From the NCBI GenBank assembly GCA_013400115.1, contig VXBP01005604.1:252802-316801 (forward strand): DNA of 64,000 nucleotides, read 5' to 3'. How positions within the stretch are numbered: position 1 is the stretch's first letter; every line of letters begins with the position of its first letter. A model generated the notes under the pieces. The model saw only the letters and a program-made list of their open reading frames with translations. It was not told the DNA's origin and did not search any database. Positions 11,524-21,858 of this stretch are shown piece by piece. Position numbers and translations under genes: made by a program. Source of the stretch: Rhinopomastus cyanomelas (lineage: Eukaryota; Chordata; Aves; Bucerotiformes; Rhinopomastidae).

Positions 11524-11964
11524 ATCATGGAATCATGGACTCATGGACGCATGGAATCATGGACTCATGGAATCATGGACTCATGGAATCATGGACTCAT
11601 GGACTCATGGAATCATGGACTCATGGACTCATGGAATCATGGACTCATGGAATCATGGACTCATGGACTCATGGAATCATGGACTCATGGACTCATGGAA
11701 TCATGGACCCATGGAATCATGGACTCATGGACTCATAGACTTGTGGAATCATAGACTCAGAATCACAGACTGACAGACTCATAGACTTACAGACTCATAG
11801 AATCATAGACTCATAGAATCACAGACTCACAGAATCATAGAATCACAGAGTAATAGAATCATTGACTCATAGAATCACAGAATCATAGACACACAGATTC
11901 ATAGAATCACAGAGTCATAGACTCATAGTCTCAAAATATCTTAGAATCACAGACTCATAGACTC

Positions 11965-12252
11965 AGAATCATAGACTCATAGAATCATTAAATCAGAGAC
12001 TAATAGTCTCATAGAATCATAGACCCAGAGTCATGGACTTATAGACTCATAGACTCATAGGATCATAGGATCATAGACTCATAGACTCGTAGAATCATAG
12101 ACTCATATAGTCATAGGATCACAGGATCATAGACTCATAGAGTCATGGGATCACAGGATCATAGACTCATAGACTCATAGAATCAGAGAATCAGAGGATC
12201 ATAGGATCATAGACTCATAGAATCATAGAATCAGAGAATCACAGGATCACAN
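11965..12252. repeat. First copy of a 288-bp repeat inside the octamer array
   Basis: Sequence from AGAATCATAGACTCATAGAA at 11965 restarts at 12253, 288 bp (36 octamers) later, immediately after the N at 12252. The copies share rare variants such as CATTAAATCAGAGACTAATA and CCCAGAGTCATGGACTTATA. They differ later by small indels around 12075 and 12365. It is either a real higher-order repeat or a contig-join artefact. Confidence 0.85.
12252..12252. other. Single-N assembly mark
   Basis: One ambiguous base inside the octamer array, directly followed by restarted sequence. Confidence 0.9.
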
Positions 12253-12779
12253 AGAATCATAGACTCATAGAATCATTAAATCAGAGACTAATAGTCTCAT
12301 AGAATCATAGACCCAGAGTCATGGACTTATAGACTCATAGACTCATAGGATCATAGGATCATAGACTCGTAGAATCATAGACTCATAGAGTCATGGGATC
12401 ACAGGATCATAGACTCATAGACTCATAGAATCAGAGAATCAGAGGATCATAGGATCATAGACTCATAGAATCATAGAATCAGAGAATCACAGGATCACAG
12501 GATCATAGACTCATAGACTCATAGAATCAGAGAATCACAGGATCACAGGATCATAGACTCATAGACTCATAGACTCATAGACTCATAGACTCATAGACTC
12601 ATAGACTCATAGAATCAGAGAATCACAGGATCACAGGATCATAGACTCATAGACTCATAGACTCATAGACTCATAGACTCAGAGAATCACAGGATCACAG
12701 GATCATAGACTCATAAACTCACAGAACCATAGAGTCATAGATTCAGAAAATCACAGAATCAAAGGCTCATAGACTCATA

Positions 12780-12850
12780 GGGTTGGAAGGGCTCTCCTAA
12801 GGCCATCTAGTCCAACCTCCCCACAACAAGCAGGGCTGTCTCACAGGTCT
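12780..12850 (-). mobile_element. CR1 body that seeded the octamer array
   Basis: The plus strand reads GGGTTGGAAGGGCTCTCCTA, GGCCATCTAGTCCAACCTCC and ACAAGCAGGGCTGTC, a complemented CR1 3' UTR of a type different from families A and B. Its 3' end points left into the array. Confidence 0.85.
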
Positions 12851-13368
12851 CCCCCCCACAGTTGAGGGTGTGTATTTAAGAAATAAACCCTGTCATTTCA
12901 CTGCACTTTTGCCACTCCATTTACATTTTTTGCTCCAGCGATCACGGTTTATGGACAGCAGGCAGTTTTGTGCTGGCTGATGCTGGGATCCTATTTCTCC
13001 GAAGGCTTTTGCTCCAGCTGCATGTTTGCACAGCAGAAGGCTTTCAGCTGCTCTTCCTCGTGTCTATTCCTTCGGTAAATACTGCTCCAGTGTGAGCTGA
13101 CAAGCTCGTGCTGCTCCGGCGCAACGACTTGCCCGTACATATAGCGATGTTGTATTTGAGAGCTCCCTTCCAGCACAGGGTGTCTCTCCAGCATTTGTCA
13201 AGGCTTGTTCGATCCAAACGTGTTTGTCTTATCAAAGGGGGGAAGAAAAAAAGCCCCAACCAGCCCTTTAGAGCTGTCACTGACAATTAATGACGTTACA
13301 AACACACCAAGAGGAAGAGCAGCGCAGCGTGAGGAACGCTTCGGTCTTGTGGCACTGACGAGGAAATA
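12851..13368. other. Single-copy stretch, possible conserved element
   Basis: AT-rich sequence with scattered CpGs (GCGATCACGGTTTATGG, ATATAGCGATGTTGTATTTG, CAATTAATGACGTTAC). No coding signal was seen. Regulatory potential is a guess from composition. Confidence 0.3.
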
Positions 13369-13788
13369 GGGTGCTGGAGAAGAGGAGGTTGAGGGAGGAC
13401 CTCATTGTCCTCTACAGCTACCTGAAAGGAGCTTGTAGAGAGGTGGGTGTTGGCCTCTTCTCCTTAGGAACTAGTGTCCAAACCAGGGGAAATGGTCTGA
13501 AGTTGAGGAAGGTGACGTTTGGGTTGGATCTTAGGAAGGAATTCTTTACAGAAAGAGTGGTTGGGCATTGGAAGGGTCTTCCCAGGGAGGAGGTTGAGTG
13601 TCACCATCCCTGGAGGGGTTTAAGAAATGTGTAGTCATGGTGTTTCACACCCTGCTCCAGGGACAGGCATGGAGGGGGTTGGTTTGTGTTTGTTGATCAA
13701 TCAGGGATTTAGGGATTCAGGCATTTAGGTTTGTTGTTGTTATGGGGATGCTTGGACTCTGTGATCTAGGGGGTCCTCTCCAACCAGG
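13369..13788 (+). mobile_element. Classic CR1 copy, neither A nor B
   Basis: It begins GGTGCTGGAGAAGAGGAGG and carries diverged ORF2 end (GACCTCATTGTCCTCTACAG, CAGGGAGGAGGTTGAGTG), broken near 13640. About 100 bp of unrelated or decayed sequence follows, then a degenerate 3' end GGACTCTGTGATC with GGTCCTCTCCAACC. It appears older than the family A copy abutting it. Confidence 0.8.
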
Positions 13789-13792
13789 GTCA

Positions 13793-13930
13793 ATTTAAAA
13801 CCCACCTGGATGTGTTCCTGTGAGACTTGGTCTAGGTGATCCTGCTGTGGCAGGGGGATTGGACTGGATGATCCTTGGAGGTCCCTTCAAATCCCTAATG
13901 TTCTGTGATTCTGTGATTCTTCGATTCTGT
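13793..13930 (+). mobile_element. CR1 family A 3' end
   Basis: From TTTAAAACCCACCTGGATG through a full 3' UTR to three octamer-type tail units (TTCTGTGATTCTGTGATTC). It inserted at or next to the end of the older CR1, in the same direction. Confidence 0.93.
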
Positions 13931-14005
13931 ATCAGAGCCAGTTTGGGAAGGAGCTCTGTGTCCCAGGCTGAACACTTGCTCATCGTGGGGAGTGTTGTGT
14001 AAGGA

Positions 14006-14070
14006 AATCACAGAACATCAGGATTTGGAAGGGACCTTGAAAGATCATCCAGTCCAATCCCCCCCAGGAT
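14006..14070 (-). mobile_element. CR1 family A 3' end, very short
   Basis: AATCACAGAACATCAGGATT to ATCCAGTCCAATCCCCCCCA; about 65 bp. Confidence 0.88.
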
Positions 14071-14841
14071 GATACTCGGAAGTATCGGAGATGTGAAAGC
14101 TCCTGGGTGCTGTCTCTCAGGAACCAACCCTGGTCCAGGCGAGCAGATGGCTGAGAAACTTTCTCTCCTCCTCCTCCTCAGTTCCATTTCAGTGTAATGG
14201 GAGGATTTCATGGATGTTTCAGCCATTTGCCAGGAAAACCTCAGTTCCTAGTGAAAAATCTCCATCAGCATTCCAAAAATCCCCAAGTGCCAGCAGCTCC
14301 ATCACTATTTAGAAGACCTGCGTTAAACACTGGATAGACATAGTTTTCTTTAGCCAGACTCCACATTTTTAGCCAAAAGTAGCTAAAAAGCTGAGTTTCA
14401 TGCTTTTGGACCAGTTTTTTTTTCATGCTGACAGGTGGAACCCAGACAAGAAATTCAAGGTTCACTTTTATATCACTAATGTGAGTTTTACAGTCATCGT
14501 CTCATTCCCATCACCGAAGCCACAGAAAGCACCCAGGTGTCAGCTCTGCTCCATAAAACTGCCGTGGCTCCCTGGGAAGGTGAGGAGGATGTGTCAATCT
14601 TCTGGGGTGGTTTTACACCTGCAGAGCCCCCGGATTCGGTTGCTCTCCAGCCTGAGTGTGGATTGTCACTTCTTGCCTTTCTTGCCTCGGGAGTCCATCA
14701 GGAAAGGTTGTTGGCACCGTATCCCATTTCACAACGCTCTGCAGTAGCTGCTGCTGGGGTTACAGGAGTGTTCCCAGGCATCTCTCGTACTGGATTCATT
14801 TCATTTTCAGGTGATAAAAGTACACAGGGGTTTGTATTTCT
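14071..14841. other. Unannotated single-copy stretch
   Basis: Contains a T/A-rich segment (about 14340-14430, ending in a nine-T run) and nothing else recognised. Confidence 0.5.
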
Positions 14842-14950
14842 CTGGATGTACTTGTGTGGCTTGGACTGGGTGATCCTGCTGTGGCAGGGGGATTGGACTG
14901 GATGATCTTTTGAGGTCCCTTCTGATCACTAATGATTCTATGGTGCTGTG
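14842..14950 (+). mobile_element. CR1 family A 3' end
   Basis: CTGGATGTACTTGTGTGGCT through the 3' UTR to AATGATTCTATGGTGCTGTG. Confidence 0.92.
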
Positions 14951-15171
14951 AATTTCTTATTGCTTCAGTCAAGAACCTGCTGTGACTCAAACCTGAGCTG
15001 TCCCACTGCATGGTACCAGCTCTGCCCTCAGAGGATTCAAATCCAACGTGCAGTGCAGAAGGTAATGAGTTGACTTTATTGTTGCTAGTATAAAGCAGGT
15101 CACTGGCTCTTGTTTAACACTTGCTTTGCTCATCAGGCAGATAAAATCAGGATTGACTCTTCCATATCACA
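14951..15171. other. Short spacer between CR1 copies
   Basis: No feature recognised. AT-rich at the right end. Confidence 0.4.
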
Positions 15172-15530
15172 CAACCACAGAATCACAGAACATTAGGAAG
15201 GGATCTCAAAAGATCATCCAGTCCAATCCCCCTGCCACAGCAGGATCACCTAGAGCCAGTCACACAGGCACGTGTCCACGTGGGTTCTAAATATCTCCAG
15301 AGAAGGAGACTCCACAACCTCCCTGGGAAACCACTTCTTTGTCACCCTAACTGAGAGGAACTTCTGTCTCAGATTGATGTGGAACCTCCTGTGCTCCAGC
15401 TCACACCCGTTGTCCCTTGTCCTATCATTAGATGATGCTGAGCAGAGCCTGGCTCCATCCTCCTGACACCCACCCTTCATATGTTTATAAACATTAACAA
15501 GGTCACCCCTCAGCCTCCTTTTCTCTAAGC
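15172..15530 (-). mobile_element. CR1 family A with ORF2 C-terminus
   Basis: Tail to about 300 bp of ORF2 end. On the minus strand codons from about 15540 down to 15250 stay open and read the family peptide (LEKRRLRGDLVNVYK, GGCQEDGARLC, RFHINLRQ), one residue block shortened near the tryptophan of EPWQG. It forms an inverted pair with the next element. Confidence 0.93.
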
Positions 15531-15619
15531 TAGAATCAATTTCAAGCCACTCAGCATCTGTCTCTATATTTTGGATCCACTCTGAGGAAGACAAAGACAA
15601 ACTTTGCTTAAATCAGATT

Positions 15620-15753
15620 CTTTGGAGACTTTTAAAACCCACCTGGCCATGTTCCTGTGTGACTTGGTCTAGGGGATCCTGCTGTGGCAGGGGGTTTGGA
15701 CTGGCTGATCTTCTGAGGTCCCTTCCAATCCCCAATGTTCTGTGATTCTGTGA
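15620..15753 (+). mobile_element. CR1 family A 3' end
   Basis: CTTTGGAGACTTTTAAAACC to CTGTGATTCTGTG. It is the right partner of an inverted pair with the copy at 15172-15530; the spacer is about 90 bp. Confidence 0.93.
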
Positions 15754-15972
15754 AGGTATGGAGCTTGGTTAGTATCACTTGAGTGATGGAAGGAAGGGCA
15801 GAGTGTGGTTGAACACCCTCAACTTCTTTGGTCAAGAAGGTTTGAGGTCCAACACCCTGAATATCTTTGGTGTTTTGTACCTGCTGACTTCCAGTGCAAA
15901 TCTTCTGCTTGTGCTGTGCAGGAGCTCATGGGGTCCCTCTGAAGACACCAAGGGGAGAAGTAAGATCAGCCT

Positions 15973-16040
15973 ATAATCACAGAACATTAGAGATGGAAAA
16001 TACCTCAAAAGACCATCTAGTCCAATCCCCCTGGCAGAGG
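15973..16040 (-). mobile_element. CR1 3' end, short
   Basis: ATAATCACAGAACATTAGAG then a diverged GATGGAAAATACCTC and AGACCATCTAGTCCAATCCC. Confidence 0.85.
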
Positions 16041-16072
16041 AAGTGCCATCCTTTCTGATTCGGGTGGGCAGA

Positions 16073-16128
16073 TGGTTGGACTTGATGATCTTGAAGGTCA
16101 TTTCCAACCTTGATGATTCTATGATTCA
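16073..16128 (+). mobile_element. CR1 3' end scrap
   Basis: TGGTTGGACTTGATGATC, GGTCATTTCCAACC and TGATTCTATGATTC. It is opposed to the scrap 30 bp to the left. Confidence 0.82.
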
Positions 16129-16207
16129 GGAAGGACAGAATAAAATTGTCTTAGCCTGGAGCACAAGCGTTTGAGCCTCTCTTGCTTTTCTCCCCCTCAT
16201 CCTGCAG

Positions 16208-16261
16208 ACGTTCCTGGCAGTGGGACATGGGCTGTTTGTGGTGCTCCTCTACTCCTCCTGA
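16208..16261 (+). other. Weak candidate 3'-terminal coding exon
   Basis: A long pyrimidine tract (16175-16203, CTTGCTTTTCTCCCCCTCATCC) ends in TGCAG at 16207. In one frame after it, 17 codons read TFLAVGHGLFVVLLYSS and then TGA (16259-16261), a hydrophobic segment like the last membrane helix of a transmembrane protein. A canonical AATAAA lies at 16969-16974, giving a plausible 3' UTR of about 0.7 kb. I do not recognise the protein, no upstream exon is visible, and a 54-bp open segment arises easily by chance. A second frame is also open to 16376. Confidence 0.2.
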
Positions 16262-17179
16262 ACGGAGCAGAGCAACTCCCAGTGCTCCCAACCTGGAGAG
16301 CGTTGCCAGCGCTCATTTCGCTTGGAAGGCTCTGAAGTGGTTTCCAGAGCTCTCCACAGAAAGAAGGGGGTTGTGATCCTGTGGAGACTTTGGAAAGAAC
16401 TGAACATAGCCTCGGTGTCCAGGCTGACATTCAACGTTGTCAAGGCTTTGCTGCTCTTTTCTGCTGCTCTGAGGCAATGGACCAAGGTGAAGATAATCAA
16501 AGGTAGTTACAGGTCTCATTTCCAAGTGCATCTCCACCTCCAGACCGTCATTGGCAATTTGGTTGTTGCCCCGTGTGCCCAGAGAACACCTGCTTTTTCT
16601 CCTCTCCTGGCACTTCATTCCATGTGGTGCATTCTTTCCTGAAGTGCTCCACAGCTGCATGGTTCTAAACCCTGACACACTTGGATTTGCCTGGCTTCTC
16701 TGCACATGTCCCTGGCAATGGTCTGAGATCCTTAACTGCGGCTGCTGGCAGAGCCTCAGTACAACTGAACTGCAGACCTGAGCCCCAGAGCTGCTCTTCC
16801 TGCATGAAACCCTGATTTCTGGACTTTTTCAAGTGGACAAGGCTGTCAAGGAAGAAGGTCTGTGCATCTCCAAGGAGAAACTGCTTCTCTCTTCCCCATG
16901 ACCACCTCCTTGGTGCCCTGGTGGGCTGCCAAGTCCGCTGGATCCAGGTTAGGTTAAGCTAAATGAATAATAAACTAAGTGAAGCAGATAGTTCTGGAGA
17001 AAAGGTGCCCCAGGGAGGCTGAGCAGCCCTCTTGCAGGGATGTGGTGGAGCCCAGGAGATGTTGGCTGAGACAAGATCCCACCCTGCCGTGGTAGGGGTC
17101 GTTGCTGTGACAGCCATGGCACAGTGGCCACACCCTTGTCTCAACCAGAAGACCTTCCCCCGTGTCTCAGTGCTGTCCT
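16262..17179. other. Single-copy stretch, possible 3' UTR
   Basis: No repeat recognised. If the exon at 16208 is real, this would hold its 3' UTR, ending after the AATAAA at 16969. Otherwise it is plain intergenic or intronic DNA. Confidence 0.3.
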
Positions 17180-17258
17180 GGATCCTGCTGTGGCAGGGGG
17201 ATTGGGCTAGATGATTTTTGAGGTCCCTTCCAATCCTTCATGTTCTGTGATGCTGTGA
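17180..17258 (+). mobile_element. CR1 family A 3' UTR
   Basis: GATCCTGCTGTGGCAGGGGG, GGGCTAGATGATTTTTGAGG and TTCTGTGATGCTGTG. Confidence 0.9.
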
Positions 17259-17510
17259 CTATTATATCAGAGCTCACTAAGTCTTTCAGGAGATCTGGGC
17301 TTTTATGCTCTTGCCCAGAGAAGCATTTCCACCCCTGTTGCTGTCTTGGCTCTTTGGTCCTGCTCTTCTGAGCCCTTTTTCCAGGTCAGGTGCCCGCTCC
17401 CCAGGGAAACAGGTTACAACTGCCCCTTGCTTCCTCATGAGAGCCTCCAGGCACGAGGTTTTAACTCCAGAGGAAGCAGGAGCAACTGCAGTAAGATCCC
17501 AGTCTCGTTG

Positions 17511-17580
17511 TCACAGAATCACAGAGCATTAGGGATTGGAAGGGACCTTGAAAGACCACCCAGTCCCATCCCCCTGCCCG
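17511..17580 (-). mobile_element. CR1 family A 3' end, short
   Basis: Tail GTCACAGAATCACAGAGCAT and 3' UTR, broken off at CCCCCTGCCCG. Confidence 0.9.
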
Positions 17581-18087
17581 CGAAGAGCATCGCATATGCC
17601 GCAAACAGCACATCCCAACCTCTTCATCTTTGAAGCCCCAAGCTGACCTGTTCCCCCTTTTCCTAGACACCCAGGTCAGCCCTATCTCCCTGTCGACGCT
17701 TGAAGGGCTGTCAGGCTCTGGTTACAGGGGATGACCCAGGTTCTGAAGGTTCAACAAGTTCAACACAGCCTCAAGCCAGGCTCTGCTGGGGAGACTTCAT
17801 TCCCTCTCCCACTAGACCATCTGATTACAAATAACAGTGACTGGATGTTGTCTGTTGAAATCCATGATCCCCTGCAAATTGCTTCAAGTCTTGTCCATTG
17901 AACTTCAGACCTTTGTCATACACATAACTTTTTGTGGGGTTCCATGTCTGGCCAACACAGGTACCATGTGTGCTGCCACATGGTTTGGTGTCAGGCTATC
18001 TGCTTTGTTAAATAAGAACCCCAATTAAAAACTGATCTATGCCAACACAGTGTGAAGGAATCTGTTCTAAACAGCTCAGGTGTTCTG
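17581..18087. other. Unannotated single-copy stretch
   Basis: Nothing recognised. Confidence 0.5.
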
Positions 18088-18149
18088 GGCTTGGAGTAGA
18101 TGACCTTTGGGGATCCCTTCCAATCCTCTGATTCTATGATTAAATGATT
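18088..18149 (+). mobile_element. Older CR1 3' end scrap
   Basis: GGGCTTGGAGTAGATGACC, GATCCCTTCCAATCC and a tail of TGATTCTATGATTAAATGATTC. It abuts a family A copy in the same direction. Confidence 0.78.
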
Positions 18150-18154
18150 CCCAT

Positions 18155-18630
18155 CAGTGCCAGAAGGACACGGAGATGCTGGAGAGAGTCCAGAGCAGAG
18201 CCACGAAGACGATCGAGGGGAGCATCTCCCTGCTGAGGAAAGGCTGAGGGAGCTGGGGCTCTTCAGCTGGGAAAAAAAGAGACTGAGGGGTGACCCCGGG
18301 GATGTTGATCAATATGTGAAGGGTGGGTGTCAGGAGGATGGAGCCAGGCTCTGCTCAGGGGCACCCAGTGACAGGACAAGGGGCAGCAGGTGTGAGCTGG
18401 AACAGAGGAGGTTCCACATCAGTGTGAGAAGGACCTTCTTTCCCAGTGAGGGTGCCAGAGCCCTGGCAGGGGCTGCCCAGGGGGGTTGTGGAGTCTCCTT
18501 CTCTGGAGATGTTTAAAACCCACTTGGCCATGTTCCTGTGTGACTGGATCTAGGGGATGCTGCTGTGGCAGAGGGATTGGACTAGATGATCTTTTGAGGT
18601 CCCTTCCAATCCCCAACGCTCTGTGATTCC
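18155..18630 (+). mobile_element. CR1 family A with ORF2 C-terminus
   Basis: It starts at the KDTE codons (GCCAGAAGGACACGGAGATG) and covers the ORF2 end. The frame is interrupted near 18440, where the open frame slips into the alternative reading ending GGCGVSFSGDV instead of the true PRGVVESPS. The 3' UTR and a minimal tail are intact. Confidence 0.93.
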
Positions 18631-19351
18631 CTTGTCAAGCTATTTTAAGTCCCTGTTGTTGCCCCACAAGCCCCTCTTCTCTACGCTGATCTGTGAGCGA
18701 CACACCGCATCGCAGGCAACCAGGGAATAACACTTCCATGTCCACAACCCTTTCCTTGTGTTTGTACTGGATGGTGTTGACCAAAAATTGTGCAGTTACC
18801 TCATATTGTGGAAGAGATTTTCAGCATCTCTTGTGTTCTTCCTTTTCACTGCAGTTATCTTTGTTGTCTGGGAAGGGTGTCTGGTCTGAGCAAAGGGTTG
18901 TGCTGCAGACATCCTCAAGCAAGAGCTACGCGAGCTAAGAGCACATCAAACACAGCCGAGATGGCCAGTGGGTGGCTGCTCCAGATGAGCCACCCTGGGC
19001 TCAGTGCTGCACGAGCAGACCCATCGTGCTTTTGATCCCTGAGCAGCAGGCTCAGGGGCGGGGTTGTGTGTTTTATAGAGGCATCAACTTGCTCCAGGCA
19101 AAGGCCCTCGTTTTTCAGTGGAGACGTGCTAAGATGCTTAAAATGATGTTTGTGGCCATCGGGCTGCGCTCCAAAGCGGTGCAGATCTTGGGGGTTTATT
19201 GGGCAGGGGATTGGGCTAAGCACAAGGATTTATTGCCTGCTTTGCACTAGGATGCTGGTGGATTCTGCCAGTAAATAATGAGGGCAGCAGAATTGCAATT
19301 TAAATTCGCAGGGAAATTTGGTTCTTAACCTCTTCCTGGAAAACCACCTAT
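18631..19351. other. Unannotated single-copy stretch
   Basis: No feature recognised. Confidence 0.5.
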
Positions 19352-19908
19352 TCACAGCATCCCAGAACATTGGGGATTGGAAGGGATGTTGTAAGATCAT
19401 CCAGTCCAATCCCCCCACCACAGCAGGATCATCTAGATCCAGTCACACAGGAACATGGCCAGGAGGAGTTTTAAATGTCTCCAGAGAAGGAGACTCCACA
19501 ACCCCCCTGGGCAGACTCTTCCAGAGCTCTGACCCTCATCAAGAAGAAGCTCCTTCCCAGATTGATATGGAACCTCCACTGTTCCAGTCCCTTGTCCCTT
19601 GTCTTGTCACTGGGTGCCCCTGAGCAGAGCCTGGCTCCATCCTCCTGACACCCACCCTTCACATATTTATTAACATTAATGAAGTCACCTCTCAGTCTCC
19701 TCTTCTCCAAGCTAAAGAGACCCAGCTCCCTCAACCTCTCCTCATAAGGGAGGTGTTCCACCTCTCTTATCATCTTTGTTGCCCTACGCTGAACTCTCTC
19801 CAGCAGCTCTGTGTCCTTCTGGAACTGAAGGGCCCACAACTGGACACAAGATTCCAGATGTTGTCTCCCAAGGGCACAGCAGAGGAGGAGAAGAACCTCT
19901 CTCAATTC
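19352..19908 (-). mobile_element. CR1 family A with 144-codon ORF2 remnant
   Basis: One of the longer copies. On the minus strand an open frame at 19905-19471 reads REVLLLLC, then KDTELLERVQRRATKM, LPYEERLRELGLFSLEKRR and GGCQEDGARLC. Its end has slipped out of the true frame after the FHIN region. No RT domain is included, so it cannot encode an active enzyme. Confidence 0.94.
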
Positions 19909-21679
19909 CTTTGCTGAGGCAGCTAAAAAATATGATAGAAAAGAGCCTTTCTGGTCATTTCAGAGGTAGTGAACATAAACATTTGCACAAACCTTGTTCT
20001 CATCCGGGGAAAAACACAACTGGGAGGTGAAAACAAGAGATGAATGGGGTCAAACGTGCTGCCAGCATAAACCCAGGTGGTGCTGTACCTTGACAGAGGA
20101 GCTCTGGTTCAACGTTGAGCAATTCAGACTGTGCTGGTGAGACTGTGTGTGGAGGAAAGACATCAAATCCTGCTGGATCTCAGCTCTGCAGGGAAATCCC
20201 ACCCTGCAGAGACGAGATCGTTTTCCTCTCCTTCATCCTCCTTCTGGTCCTTCAGGGCCAGGCTGGACTGGTTGTGTTGCTTGCTGTGGCCTCAGTAATG
20301 CTCTGCTCTCCTTTTGGGCTCCTGCTGACTGGGGAGGGTGTGTTTTTCAACTGTGTTAGTGGAAATTCTGCTTCAGGGCTTTCTGAAAGCTCTGGAACTG
20401 AGAGCCTGAAGTTCAGGCTGTTGCATGGTTTCCCTGGACACGTCCTCCTTTTCTGCCTGGAAATTTTATACCAGTGGAATTAGGGGATTTTACTTATTTA
20501 TCCAGGATTTCCAGCATCTGCTGCCTGGCTGGAGCAGAGGTACCTCCCTGCCTGGTGCTGACAGGGACCCCTGGTGCTCCTGCGTGACCGTGAAGCCATC
20601 CTTAGGGCAACCTGGTTCCTCCAGTGTGTGCCTGGCCACCCAGGCAGCCAGAGTGGCTGTCACAGGACCATGGGCTTCAGAGCACAAGGTTCACTTTGGG
20701 CAGCCCATCAGATTACAGCTTGAGCTCAGCTCTCCCAGTGAAAACCAGGAGCAGTGCTGCTCCAGGGGATGTCTGTGGGAAAGCAAGCTGAGGCTCAGCC
20801 ACGGGGCTGCAGGGTGGCTGAGAGCATTGACACCCTGGGAATGGCTGGGTCTTTCACTCCTGGAACTCATAATTTGTTATAACAGCCCCCAAAGTCCTTT
20901 ATCCTCAGGTAAGGCCTTGAAGAAGAGTGGTTCCCCTTTCCCCCATGGACAGTAGCTCCGTCTGAGGGAGCTGAACTGATCAATTAATGATAAGAGGAAA
21001 AACACTTCAACGGATGATAAATGTCTGCTGGACTTGGCAGACACCCGCGGCGCTGGATCCAACAAAAAGTTGGCTCTGGGGGTGCTGAGACACGGAGCTT
21101 CCTCAGCGCGTTGGCTCTGTCCTCGTGAACTAGTGTCAGCTCCAGTCTGAGAACACACGGTGCCTCCCCCAGCTCCACTCCTCCCAGTGCCCATCCCTGG
21201 GTCCTGCTGTGAGCACTGATGCTCTGGAAGAGCCCCACTCCTGCTTGTCCAAAGGACAGCCTAAAACCCTCTATTTCCAAACTCTTTCAATATTTTTCCC
21301 TATTTCATGATTTTTTTTCTTCAATATTATTTGATTCCTTTCCAAGAGCTTGCAGAAGCCTCAGGAAAAACGTTTCTGTTCGTCCAAACTCTGTTCACTT
21401 GGTGAGTTGACAACCACTTCAACAAAGTTTTCATCACGTTTCAAAAAGGGGAATAGAGAAAAAAAAATGAAGCCTTCATGGGGGGTTGTGGAATCCAACA
21501 GAACGAGCACATTTCCTTGATAGGTTGCTCTGAATGAAGTCCTGCTGCTCAATAAAGAGCATTCACTTGTTTTTTTAGTTCCTCCTAGACCTGGCTGGTG
21601 GTGTCTGGAAGATGGAGTTTGTAAACCCAATGGCTTTGCTAAGTCATGACCGAGGAGGGAGCTGGAATCATCAAGTAAT
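19909..21679. other. Repeat-poor single-copy stretch
   Basis: 1.8 kb without recognised CR1. A 176-codon frame (20425-20955) and a 122-codon frame (20115-20483) lack any family signature and overlap other frames. GGGGGGTTGTGGAATCC at 21480 resembles four codons of CR1 ORF2 and is probably chance or a scrap. A T-rich block lies at 21290-21340. Confidence 0.45.
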
Positions 21680-21858
21680 GAGGGTGCCAGAGCCCTGGAA
21701 GGGGCTGCCCAGGGGGGTTGTGGAGTCTCCTTCACTGGAGATGTCCAAAACCCACCTGGATGTGTTCCTGTGCAACTGGATCTAGGTCATCCTGCTGTGG
21801 CAGGGGGACTGGACTAGATGATCCTTCGAGGTCCCTTCCGATCCCTAATGACTATGAA
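21680..21858 (+). mobile_element. CR1 family A, 5'-truncated
   Basis: GAGGGTGCCAGAGCCCTGG, the ORF2 end and 3' UTR, ending TAATGACTATGAAT with the tail degenerated. Confidence 0.92.

Larger units (their letters stand above)
11524..12779. repeat. 1.26 kb octamer satellite grown from a CR1 tail
   Basis: The sequence is almost entirely 8-bp units, on the plus strand GACTCATG/GAATCATG on the left and CATAGACT, CATAGAAT, CACAGGAT and similar on the right. The array ends exactly where a minus-strand CR1 body begins (TAGGGTTGGAAGGGCTC), so it is an expanded CR1 3' octamer tail. Left units (CATGG) are nearly identical while right units (CATAG) are mixed, giving at least two homogenised blocks. An 8-bp period shifts frame each unit, so all three plus frames stay open from 11527 to about 11770 with the same WTHG/WNHG-type peptide. 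These are not genes. An N lies at 12252. Confidence 0.95.

Noticed and set aside
11527..11773. Three overlapping open frames with regular WTHG/WNHG peptides
   Set aside because: An 8-bp repeat without stop words is open in all three frames by arithmetic; no start context or conservation expected.
21478..21500. GGGGGGTTGTGGAATCC as another CR1 piece
   Set aside because: Too short, with no flanking CR1 match on either side.
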